A stretch of DNA of 64,000 nucleotides, from assembly GCA_900618425.1 (NCBI GenBank), contig UZAN01039763.1, positions 25,681 to 89,680 of the forward strand, read 5' to 3'. Below the pieces are notes generated by a model. It had not been told where the DNA came from. It did no database searches and saw only the letters and a program-made list of their open reading frames with translations. Numbering within the stretch: the first letter of the stretch is position 1; every line of letters begins with the position of its first letter. This stretch comes from Echinostoma caproni (taxonomy: Eukaryota; Platyhelminthes; Trematoda; Plagiorchiida; Echinostomatidae). The position numbers were made by a program, and so were the translations under genes. Below, piece by piece: positions 39,901-53,400 of this stretch.

Positions 39901-42900
39901 ACCTATATCATCAATCTATTCGCATTATATAGACCAAAGAAACATACGCTGTGGCTACGCCCACAACGACCGAAGACTAGTAGCCGTATAGAGGTGACCT
40001 ATGTTCCTCATTCAGGTAGCCTTAAATCTATTAGAGGGGACCCGATCTATGTCACTGAAGGAGTTCTCCGGGTTTATCCAAAAGCCGTCATCGACCAGAT
40101 GACTCATACTTTATAAAAATTAAGTTATGCTACTATCAGTTTTATTTGCCCGGATATCGATCCAATTTGTTCGAGCATCATTTCATATTGTTACTTTGAC
40201 CCCATCACAACTGTCAGGCTCCCGTGCCAGTTAGTAACTCGCCCTTAGATTCTGTTGTCGAACCACACTAGAGATAGATGGCGTTACGATCAGCCTCAGT
40301 CACACGAAGTCCGAATTTCCATGACATATATCACATCCATCCATCTGGTACGTAAGCGTACGCGTCTATAGCTGCCTCTCTCTCTATCCCATCACCACCA
40401 CAACCACAACCACCACCACCACCATCACCACCACCACCACCACCACCATTGAACAGCCCATTCCCGAATGATCATACCCGATCGATATACGCTTCATTGT
40501 TATCCAGATTCGCAATCAGTCTGTTAACGTTCCATTTCTATGTGGATCCCGGGGAATCAACATATTTTCTACTCATTTGATATAGAATAATCAAAATGAA
40601 CGTTTTGACTACATATCCAAAAGGAATCAGTTGCTTGCATTAAAAGAAGCGATTACTGCTCAATTTTCATTTCATGAATTATGGAGTCTAACAACGAAAT
40701 TTCTTTCAAAATGAGTTTTTTTCGTATGAATTATAAATTTGATCATAGATATAGTAAAATTTGAATGGTTCTACTGAGTCATTAGTCCACTACACAATCA
40801 AACTGGTCGATTGAGACTAATGTGTGTGGCCCAAGCCACTGTTTGCCAGGGGCAAATAGTACGTCTTACCATAGAAAAGTCATTGTATATAGTTTGATCG
40901 CAGTGAACAATTGTTTTCATGCCGACGAAGTCATCATCACACTTTCTGGTTGATCGTGAATTCTGTAATCACTACAAAATAAATAACACCATCGCGGTCT
41001 TCTCATGGCTTATGCTAGATGGAGAAACGGCAGTGTCCTCATGACTGTGGTACACCTTATGGTATTCGATTACTTTTTTTTCGGAGAGGTAGAGGAAAGG
41101 ACTGCTGTGATTCTAATCCCGTACGCATTGGCTAATTGCGAATGCACGGAAAACAGAAAGACGCCTAAACTACGTCAAATCTGATGCACGTGTCAGTTTA
41201 AAGGGGCTCAAGTGCTTACAGTCCGGTTGATTAGCGGTCGTTCACTTAGTGTGTTATCTTGCTCTACTATGATCCTATCCCTGAGAAACCTGTCTGTTCT
41301 CGTCGAGCTTAGAACGGTCATGATTCAGATATTTTCATCAATGTTTTCAGTACAAATCATCCGATTTGGTTACCTGCAATCGAGAATCCAGTAAATGTCG
41401 GAACCAATGACGCATCAAGTTTATGCGTGCAAGAAGACACACAGGCCGTCGGAATATCGTTGACATAGACACGAATCTGAAAATTTGATCGTTGAGAGAT
41501 TGTTGAAATAAATTATCAGGTTTTTCTCATCAAATCTCTTAGTCGTTTAGCATTTAGATTTGACGTTGGTGGAAAGGATGTGTTAAAGTGCACGAGGTCT
41601 GAGCAAAACGTTCCTGTATACACACACACACACACACACACCTACTCACTGATCTTCAAATAATAATTGTTAATCCAACCAAAGGTCTTCCCCAGCGAAT
41701 AACAATGTTACATAGCTCTAAACAGAGTCTTAGGCAAGCCCGATCACTAATCAGATATCAGATAAAGTAGAAAAAACTGAAACAGTTTGGTCTATTGCGG
41801 TGAATTATTGAGATATCCGCATTATTACTGGTGTGTGTATGTGTGTGCGTGTATGTGTGTGTGTTGAGGGAGGGGAGGTACCCACTGAGAATGTACTACA
41901 AAACTTTTGATACCGTAGAACACCTTTATCCCAGTAACGAACTATCTTTCCAGACAGAATAATCGTTGTCAGTTGGTGATCAATTAAATTGACGAGATGT
42001 TGCGCTTATTAGGAAACTTCGGTGCATGGAATACGGACGGAATAAAATGATCTGCTGGGTTTTGTGAGATCAATTTGACAACACGACCCAAATCGATATG
42101 TTCAAGTAAGAATAACCAACGTAAGAAGATCAATAACCACGGATGCATGCTGAACAACCATACATGTATTGATAAAACTCCTGAAACACCCGGAGTTTCA
42201 TCAAATTCGTTTTTCCCAGCGCTTAGTGTTTCGAGTCTCATTCACGGGATTGAATATGACATTATCTCATATCAGATGCAACATATCTGGCCTAATATCC
42301 ATTTATGTATTTTTGCTTATAATGTTTACTGTGCACTAAATGAAAAGAGAATACGTATATCAAATCTAATCACCGCTCTCATGAAACAAGATTAATTTAT
42401 TAGAATGAATTTCCATGCTACTTTGCACGAAATTTTGCCCAAATATGAGCTGTAACTTTTGAACTATTGCAAGTTTTATGGTGATACTTAAAGTTGCGCA
42501 AATCGAAACGACAATAAAAGAGAACTACGAAGTTTGTAGTGAGAGATGAAGTTAGGCACAAATACTCTCTTTACGCATAGCTACCGATGTACACGTATGG
42601 TGTTGGGAACTGAAATGTATTTCCGAGACTGATCAATTCCTGTAATTGCAGGGTATGTAACCTTGAGAGAACAAATCACCACAAAAGATATTCGTCTGAT
42701 TATTGGAATAGCTGTCCGATCTGAAATAATTATCTTTATTTGACCGCATGGTACCCTTTGGAATATGAGTTTTGCTCTCCACCACTATGGTTTATATGCC
42801 ACATGAAACACAGAACAGCCTACACCCACGGTAAATGATTCATTATCAGCACAATAGTGCCACAGCTGATTCGTGGACAACCGAAAGGTAATGTTTGACC

Positions 42901-44386
42901 TAAATTATACAGGTCTATCTGGGACGGAGCAGGTGTTTTAACGACCAATAGAAAATGCATTGGGTTATCAAGCGTGCATTACCTGTGGATCCGTTTCCAC
43001 CGTTGCCAGCATGTCCCCGGGGATCGGACAAAGTCTTAAATAGGCCGAGGTCACTTTTTCAACAACCACGTTCACATTGTCTCCTTTCACATCGGATGAG
43101 TCGAGAATCTGAAAGAATGTGAGAAAAAGAATTGGAGAGAAGCAAGCTCATTAGTGAGCACAGATTTTAATACACAAATTCACTCCTGGATTGAGGCACA
43201 TGAATCCAACAAGATTGTTCTTCGCCGCAGAAGTAACGATTTCAAATTGTTAACAAGTATCAAAATAACCACAACTTTACTAATTTTAATTGATACTCAC
43301 GGGCGAGAAAAATCTCCTTTTCTCCTCGATATCATCTCTCGTTTATCACCCGGGCAACATCACTTCAATTAGACAATCTCATCACCACCGTCGTGCTAAA
43401 AAGATTTCGTTTCAGGAAACATACAGGATATCAATTTCAAGTACAGCTGGAACATTTTCCCGATAAGAAAGTGTGTTGTTTTCTCACTCAAACGGATCAA
43501 TGCATTAATGTGCTGAACTCAACCTATCCGTCACAGCTTTTTCGTTTCCATCATTCTCATCCTCGTGATAAGAGCTCAAATCTTTCCGCCGCTCGCTCAC
43601 ACCGGGTGTCACGTGAGTAGTCTGTTTCGCTATCAACCTTACCAGTATTAATCAGCCTAATGATTATTGATCTGTATTTAACCCATTGACCCTGTTAACC
43701 GTGGTCACATAATTACAGTCAGCCCGTTCCAGTTTAGTGATTTGGGTTCTTCCTAATCACGGGAGTGCAGTTATAACAATCATCATCATCATCATCCTAG
43801 ACACCATCATGGTCGTTGTTATTATTATTATCTCTGTTATCCCTACAACTTATGTTATCTTTTCTGAGGATGGTGGATGTACGTCACTGTTGAGCCCAAA
43901 CACGAGTAAAACTCGAGTCTACTGTGCCTCGAATATGCGGCTAACTGAGGATCTTATAAGGCAAAGCATGGTTAATCAAGCTAAAATAACAACTGGTGTT
44001 GAACAAATAGTGAGAAGTGATGTGATATAATTTACATTCATGTAAAGTGTACGAAGGACTGGATATTTGTGCTCGAAGATCAAATCTGAAGGATGATAAA
44101 CCCATGTCGATTTAAGCAATAGTTATACAATATTTCTGCTCACAATTAACTGTTAGACGTGACTCGGTTTTTCTATTCCACCTTACGACTTTCATGCCAG
44201 TACTATCAGTGGACATGAGAGTCACTATCGATCGTTTCATCAACGGCGATGGTTAAGGAATAAAAGCGGAACCAAGGATGCACGAGCATGTACAATTACG
44301 ATAGATGGAAGTGTAGTTCACAAACACGAAATGAATGCATCTGAACTGTCACGTGACTGGTCCCCTAGCGGGGTCCTAATAATAGC

Positions 44387-44436
<50 letters not shown>

Positions 44437-47400
44437 NTGAAAAGAAAAGACCATATTGCAATACTGCACGATTTATGTCCAGGACGATTTCGCTGCATAT
44501 ATATATATATGTATATATATATAATTAGTTAGTTAGTTAGTTCAGTCGGTGCTACGCACTCTCGATGAACAGTGAGTGCTGTGGGTTGTTTATCAGCTCA
44601 GTTCATGAATAGTATCGTTTGTCGAACTTAAGTTGAACAACTCAATGAATACATTCGCTTCACTAAAAAACAATATTCGAGGAAATGAAAATAGTATAAG
44701 GAACAAACAGGAAACACATCATTTGAGGAATATTGTTTTGCAAGTTCTTCAGTTGTTGTAAGATCCGAGAAAGAAACAACTGCGCTGAATTTCCGCATGC
44801 TATTTGTGCTTTTCGGTTCTCCCGGACCAAAACAAATGTGACAGATTTCATATGTATGTTTGTTTCTAGGCCACATTTCTGTTCCACAGCCAGTGAAAAT
44901 GTTAGTCACCTCGGCTCGTGAACAGAACACATTTTTGCAATCGAATTATCGAGTTCTCTGCCTCGCTGCTTGCTCCCGTGTTCTTGATTATCACAGCAAT
45001 CAATCGCATATGCCTGTGATTGATCACTTACCTCAAATAGAGGTTGATCACCACCAAGGGATACGAATTCTATGTTCACTTTCTGATCCCAGCAAGAACC
45101 GCCAAAGCTCACGCGGACATTTGTGATGGACGGATGTGTTTCCAACGCCCGTTCAATTATGGCGGTACTGACGAAGTTGAAGGGAAAGGCTGTGAACGGA
45201 CAAAAATACAACCAAGTAAATTGATTTTGCAAAAATTATATGTCTCGGGAGATTGAGTTGTTTGATTTAAGTGCCCAAACCCTGAGTTTGGCGAAGAAAC
45301 TGGATTCCAGGGCAATAAAGTCAATCCAATCACGCGAGGTCATCATTTGAGGATTGCAACGTTTTTGTATCCAAAACTTGCAGCTTGTTAGATCAATACT
45401 ATGAGTCACTCGGAAGATCCGTACGCTACCAGGCTCTCCTCTACAAGTCGTAAATAGAAGAATAGGTTTTTGGCCTTGGTTGAATGGATACTAATCCGTG
45501 AACGATTAGCAATGAGATCCGAGGAAGTGGTGGGGTTTCACCCGTTTAGCAACATCGCTCGGCAATACTCTATTCATAAAGTTTTACGGAAGGCATCAAC
45601 ATGAATAAAAATCTGACGAAGCGTTGAATACATTATTCCTTAGCACCACATCGCATTACAGTTTGCACTTGACTCTGTCCCGGTTGAAGGCGGCTCCTTG
45701 AGGAGAAAACCACCAGCGATGCCTTGGGTGTCACTTGGTGCCCTATTTATCGATTCCTCCATGAGGCCGACTTACCACTTGAACAATACAATACAACTTG
45801 AAACAAAGATACATGACATACGGCTTATCAAAGTGAACAGTTCAGCTGGAGAACATTCACTTAAGATTGTGATGAGTGTAATCATCTCTGAGCCATTGTT
45901 TTATCACATTCGGAATGTTATCAGAATACACATGGGCCTCGAATCGGGAGGTACTCATATGACCTAATTCAACCGCCTCGCCTTTGTTACCCAATATATG
46001 GATCAAGTTGTGATTGAAAAGGCTGGTGGTCTACGAAGCGGGTATACGTTTATTTGAGGAGGAAAGTCTGTAAGGTTAACTGTAAGCTTGGCAAATTGAG
46101 GAGGCCCAAAATGGGAACAAAAAGCAGAACAGAAACTCCTGGTTTCTTTGAGTGTGTATTCTGTTTAGGCATGGAATAGTTACGCAACACTTAATCTATT
46201 GGGCAGAGAATGATATGCATAGCAGGTCTCGTAAACCATGGCTCATCTACGGGTATTCAAAAGTGAATTTTCAGATAGAACTATACTACTTTGTGATAAA
46301 TCTTTTGACTTTATATATATATATATATTTCTCAGACAAACCAGTGAAATGCCCATACAGGACGTTATAATATGCTGGCTACTTTCGATGCGCTAGTGTA
46401 CATGTTGTACTACTCACGATAGCGCGGGTAGTAGTACCTTAGCACACTAGCAAAGTATTGTTTCTTTTTCTTCCTTAGATTGCTGAATTGTGATTCGTGC
46501 ATGACTTTTTTTATTATACTATCTACCTAATTGACCAAATTGTGGAATGAAAAAAATAAGATGTCTCAGTCCATTTGTACTCATGCAACCAAATTAGGCA
46601 AGTTACATTTCCGTACAAGGCAAAATGCTGACTGCCATCAATGGCCTTGAACAGTTCCAATATATGTTTAATTTCACAGTACTGCAAACAGGGGAAACAT
46701 TTAAAATTACTTTTCGGATCACCTTACAGCAATAATATCGAAAAACAAAACATTCATCAGTCTTACATCACTCACCGCACAGACAACCGATTTCTTTTTA
46801 TTTATCGCAGGCACACTTTTAGTGTGATGAACATCGGACGGGATGGAACCCCGTGATCACGAGAACCTGCTTTTCAGTGATGAAAATCTATGATCTATGG
46901 CCCCGGGAGTTGAAGTGGTGAATCACATGAGGCCCGGATAGGTTAGACGTGGTGTTGAACCGGTTGGTAACAAAATTGTCTACTACCAAAGTTGGGTGGT
47001 TGTGGCTGGGCTCGAACCTCCTTCAACCATAGGATCCAAAGCGCGTTAGCGATAGTGAGCAGACCACTGTGCCACCACCACCACCACCACCACCGCCATT
47101 ATTTGTGCCAGACACCCGAACTACATTACTATCTCTGCCACCTATGATTGTGTCCAGCGCGAGTAAACAGAGCACATCATGATCCAAAGTGATCGAGTTT
47201 GATCGATAAAATGCTCCATCGATTGTTCAAAAGATGAATAAAGTGAACACTGTATCACCTTGTATTGATATGAAGCAGACCACGTCGAGTCACCTGGGTT
47301 GACAGACACAATTGGTTGATAAACATGCCTGATCTGGATTCAAACCCCTTGGCGGATTCGGCAAATTGTCTTAGACATATTAATATCATAAGGTGTTTTA

Positions 47401-50400
47401 TCGTCTGTTTAGCAGTCTGGTGGACCTAGAGTCTTCATTATAATTACATTCATTATAAACAGTTTCAACTGTCTAGAGTGGCTTAAGTTACGAGCAGAGA
47501 TCACACGTAGAACAATTTGGCTTTTAGGTGAAAAAATAGAACAATTGAAACCAAATTGCAATTTACAACGTTTTTCCACTAATAACTAAAATGAATCATT
47601 CTTCCGGATACAGGGGTTGGTGGTGGTGGTGGTGGGGGGGGAGAGATAGTTTCCTATTCCCGTTTTATTGTATCCGAGCATCTTACTTACGTGGAATGGC
47701 GATTCCCCTAAACGACACAGTAATGGTCCCGCTCGGCGGAATCGAAGCCTTTTGCAAACGTGTCACGGTACTTTGTGCAGCTCTGGGCCAGAGTGGGTCG
47801 CGAAGCGGTACGGCCACATTAAGTGACTGTGTATCATTTGGATCCTGAAAAATCAAATCGGAAACGGGAACAAATTGATTTGGCAGATTCGATCAGAGAA
47901 TTTTTTTGGGATAAACGTCTACCATATAAAAGATTATAAATAGATTATAAATAGCACATGTGTCTTTAAAAAAAGCGAACTCGGAAATCAATTAATTGCT
48001 TTTCCATCAATCTGGAGGGGATTTTGATTGCCAGGTCACTCGAAAGGCGCGGAGAGAGTGAGGGGTCAGTTGCAGCTTAACAGTTCAAACAATCAATTGT
48101 CACTGGCCATTACCACGGTTGCAAGAAGACTGGTAGCAACCGTTTGACGACTGAAGGCGTTTTCGTTCATGGGGCGACCACTGAAACGGAGTGATCAGAC
48201 GTGTGTCAACGGTGGAACAAAAATTTTGCTTTTCGGAATCTCCGACAGGAAAAAGAAGTTTTTCTGTCACAAGAGAAAGTGATACATAGAAGTACAGAGC
48301 AGAATGGAATACATCATGAATCATGTACGGACTTGATTTAGATTATACAATTGGCCTCAAGTATTGAAATATGTTTCTAAATTTGATGCAGTCTAAATTC
48401 ACTGTGATTTCTGTTGCACATTTTGTGTCCGGAAGTATCTCGCCGTGTATCCACTGAGGGGATCAAGCTAAGATTTGTCAATAATAATGTCCATGTTTTC
48501 ACCGCAGTACGGCAAAAGAAATAAACCTTTTGCGTCCTTATCGATCTCATTAATCTATTTCCCTACCTTCGGTATTGGCCATGAACTAGAAGCGTAGAGA
48601 AACTCACTGAACGCATATGTTTGGTCAAGATGATGCTTCGTAATAAACGAAATTTATGCCCAGTGCATATTTGCTGCTCGTTGATAACACGATTACGACT
48701 GGTTTGTATGCGTCCGTCCCTCGACGGTGCGTGACCAATCCATGGCTGGTGACCGTTTTGCGTGTTGGAGAGACTGTTATTTCTCTTCACGTATAAGATA
48801 GATCCACCTCAGTAGAGTTTGTAATCTGTCTGATGAATGACTTGAAATCGAACTCAAAGGTCCGCTTTCAATCTTGACGTTTGGATAAAAACTACCAGAA
48901 GCACTTGGGAACCGTGACTGATTATTCTCTTATCATTCGTTTATCGGTTTGAACGAAACTCACAAAAAGAGGGACTTTTTTTGGTATACTTGATCTCCCG
49001 CGGTGCAAAATATTTTACCCCTATCGTATAGAGTTGTGATCAGTCAGTGTTTCTACAAAACCGATGAAGTGTACGTATTCATCGTATACGATACGCTCCA
49101 ACGAACAAATCTCGTCTGTTATTCAACGAAGTTTCTGGTCATTATGAGATTTTGTTATTGGACCCATGCTCGATAGATTTTATGGGATATTCTTATGGGG
49201 ACTGTTCAGTGGCTTAAAAAGGTCCACGGCATCTCCCAGACAGCAATTATCGTCTGTGCTGACAGTCAAGAATTGCCGATAGTTTCATCTAATCTGTTCC
49301 ATAAGAAATTCCCCATTGTATTATGGTTCACTGGACGGTTGTACTTTCCTCTCGAATTTGAGTATATATTTATATGCACTTCGATGCCAGCAGGTTGAGC
49401 CATTTTCATTTTTCAGTGAGAACTTATGTGTGCCTACCAATGTTTTACAAATAACTACGGACTCAGTCAGCCGTTTTCGTGTACTGGAATGTTTTAGTAG
49501 CGAAGAAAGCCATGATTGATTGATGTTGACTTGCAATGTTGAAGGCCTCGAGGGATTCTGTAAACTCGAAGAGATCTCTAAGACTTTCGCGCGCCAATTT
49601 GATTTCAGTCGGCTTTAGAGCGTCAATTGGCCCATGTGGCTCATTTGTGTCGGGATGAAATGGACAGGTCCGAACGGCGTGTTAGAATCGAGCCCTTGGA
49701 GCAGATTGTAGAGATGTGTTAATTGACTTCACCGGGGGGGGGGAGTTGTTTTCCTGTGGACTCAATGATGAAACCATTTTCCAGTGGCGGTTGCACTTAT
49801 TCAGAAATTGTCTCTTAGAATTTCGTTACGCTATCCTTTATTTAATTTCCCAAGATTAGGTTCGCGTTCGTTTTGTAGATTGCTTGCCTCAGATCATTTG
49901 TCTAGCTGTGCACTACGACGATGCTACAACTCATAAAGCGCGGCACTTTGAGTCAGGAATCAGTATCTGTCGACGGATACAATCAATATTTAATTCGTGG
50001 TTTCGTCACTACATACACTTATGACCCTTCACAGTAGAACACAGAACTTTAATTCATAGGTGAGAGATTCAACTTCTTGATTGCTTAGTGTTACGGATGG
50101 CAAGATGACAAGATTGTTTTCCGGTTGTTCTGGAACGCTCAGTTCGTTCAGGCTGCCGTGGTTTAGTGATTGGCGAAGGTTCTGAGAAAATTTCTTCCCG
50201 GTTTTCTAGTCCTAGCTTGGGGGCAGAACTAAATGCGTCAGATTTCACATAACATATACTTCATTTATCACAATGGTTCTTATGTCCATTGTATCATTGC
50301 ATCATTCGAGGATCCAAGAGAAATGAGACCGTTCAGGTCGCGGGTCGCGTTGACCTGGCACTGTTAACCGAAAGACATCCAGTCATGCGCTTTTTATTCC

Positions 50401-53400
50401 TTCTTGTCAATCATGGTTTTGCCGTGGAACAAAAACACTAAATGTATGCAGAAACTGGAGCGACGTTACTCTCACAAGAGGCCGACAACAACGACGAGAA
50501 CGACGACAGAGAGATAGCAATACACAAAACATTAAGGTTCTTGCAAACCATTCAACCAAAGCTACAAAACATGCGTGATACAATGTACCTGAATCTATAC
50601 TAGAGATGGAAAACATAGTTGCGAAGCCAAAAACCGTATCTGTACAGGTGCAATATTACTCACATTTCAGAAATATGTTTTAGTTCCCTGTGCCATACCT
50701 CTATAATAATGGCTGTGGATCACGTGTACGTACTCTTAACTTTATCGCCCACTTCTATGTTTAAGTTTTGTTCTATCACCGCTTGAATTTGCGCGGCCTC
50801 GAGTGTCGCGGCATGTAGTACAGGAAAGTGGGTAATTCTGTTGGTGGACTCCATACAGATGCAACGGCCTCCATCCAGTGCTCAGAAATGAAGAGATGCA
50901 CATAGAACATCAAAGAGATAAAAGTAAAATACTTATATCAAGTCGGTGGCTCATTTTGATAAATGAATTCCGGTTGTTTTTTTACTGTGGTTTTGTTATT
51001 TTGCACCGGTAATTGTCGTCAAAATCGAGAAATCGTACACTTCAATTGAATGACTAATACGAGTAAAAATATAAGTGGATAATATTGCGGCAATGTTGCG
51101 TCTGATATGAGGCAAAAGCATATTCTATCCCGTAAATGAGACTCGAAGGAACCAATGTGACAAAAGTCAGGTTGTGGCACGAGTTTGATTAATAAGTTTA
51201 CATAGAAGCCAACGGGGAGCGGGAAAAGTTAAAAGTGAATTTCTTCCCGATCGGGAAAAATGAATGGATGGAGCAATCTATCTCTCAGAAACTGTTCAGA
51301 AATATGGTAGAGATGAAGCTGTTCAACTGTGTGCTTACTATTTTCTGAATTTCCCAAACAACAGAGATCGTAAAACGGTTGACGTTTATCGGACAATGTG
51401 CATACAGTATGGAAGAATTGTATCATTATCGATCCCTAGATGACGAGTTGTGTTTCCAATCATATCTGGTCATTTATTAGTTAACACAAATCGAATGAGG
51501 TGAGATCTAGATTCGATTTTGAACCAATAGACACACGTTATCAAGCTTACCTGCACTCCGGTAATGCCAAACAGGTTGTAATCAGATCCGCATCGGGTGG
51601 AGGTTATTAGAAGTTGATATTTTCCACTTGTACTTGTTGCTGTCACGGTAATATCCGAGAATAGCTTTGGTGGTATACGCGGCCATGTTGCAACGTCTGA
51701 AGACAGAAAAACAGGCAAGACCCACAGAAATATTCAGTTATAAAAATTGCATATTTAGAGAAATCTAAATCTAATCGATTACAAGTTGTAGAACACCATA
51801 ATTTAGTATACAACAATATTGCTCCCCACGGCAGTCTAAACTCAAACACAACCGTAGCCCTGGAGACAATCAGTATGGGTTAGTTGCAACCAACATGAGT
51901 GTAGTGATCAAAGAAAAATGAATTAAATATACAAAACAAATTCAAACAAAAACAAAATGCACAGTAAAGTATGAATCCGTTGTATCATATGTCGCGATAT
52001 GGTATAAGACAATGAGAGTGCACTGTTTTGTGCTGAAACGGGAATGTTTTACCGCATGGAATCGCAGATATGGAATTCCCCGGAAGACTGTATCACTTTT
52101 AATCAGAACAGGATTGTGACATAACACTGAAAACTTTTCAGTATGGGGCGGGAGTTGGCAGGGAGCAGGGCAGGCAAAAAANAAAACAATTGACCGGGTT
52201 GAGCAAAAAACAAAACCGGTTGTGCCCCTTGATGGAGAAGCTCCTGCTGGCAGACAGTCTGTTCCTGTTCCAGTTTCTCTGTGTGTGTGTATGTGATAAG
52301 CTCTGTGACCGAATTTCACAGATATCTGTGTCAAGGGGGAATTTGTTGTGTTTAGAGAGCAATTGAAGCGTGAACTGAGAAGCGGGGAAACACTACTGGA
52401 CAGGTGTTTTGATCTGGTTTGGTCTTATCACATGCTTGCGTTCTGCCTATGAGGTTCCGGGGTTCGATCCCGCAGTTGAGTCGATGGGTTGTGGCACTGC
52501 ACGGATGAGATCCAACCAAATCGAAAAAAATTGTCCGGCAATGCTTTCTAGCCTTTCAGTTCACGCTTCAATTGCTCTCTATCCACGACGAATTCCTCTT
52601 TGATTTTGAATCAAATCCTTCATCACACACATAAACTATGTATGTACGTAATCAAAATGCAAGAAAATGGTACATTTTATGTCCGCCGTATTCAGAGGCG
52701 AAATCAGTATATAAAGTTCAGTTCAAACTCTAGCGGAGATCGAGTGGACCTAACTGTCATGATCACACATCAGCGCGAAATCGGATGATCTTATGGAGAG
52801 GAGGGAGGGCATGACTGACTACCAGCTCACCTGTTTCGTCATCATAGATTGGCTCGGACCCGATAGAAATTGTATCAATATAGTAGTTGTTTTCCGGCTC
52901 CCAGTAATTTTTTGTTGGGACCACATAGAACGCAATGAGTTGGTACACGGAATATTGCGAACCGAGCGCTCTCTGAAGCACGCTCAACACATTGATGCAT
53001 TTGAATCTCCATCTGAAAACCGAGCAGAATATTTGGGGTGAAGTGATGAAATTTTGAAATTCTAGTTGTGATCTAATACGGATCGCTTAGCTTTGGAGCG
53101 TTTTTGATGCACTCGTCGTCATCTGATAAATGATTTGAACACGAGATTACAAACAACACTCAAATTATTATATCAGCCATTAGTAAACTGATAAAAGAAT
53201 TTGGGTCACTCCTGTTGGTATTGAAAGAGAGTTAAATAAGTCGTCCGTTCTTATACAAATATCGCGTGCTTTCCTATCCACCAATGATCATCGACGAAAC
53301 CCAGAGAGTGGTACTGGAGTAGTGAAATCTGTCATACAATGAGCCTTACGGCTTACCATTCTAATGTTTCTACCGCTATTTCAGTTTGACAACAGACATG

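Larger units (their letters stand above)
43109..45031. other. Intron between exons 8 and 7
   Basis: Contains R3 copy 2, ATC runs near 43780-43797, two (TA)n tracts and one ambiguous base at 44437. Confidence 0.6.

Noticed and set aside
44527..44542. TTAG units as an interstitial telomere
   Set aside because: Only four units of a tetranucleotide, next to (TA)n tracts; not a TTAGGG-type telomere.
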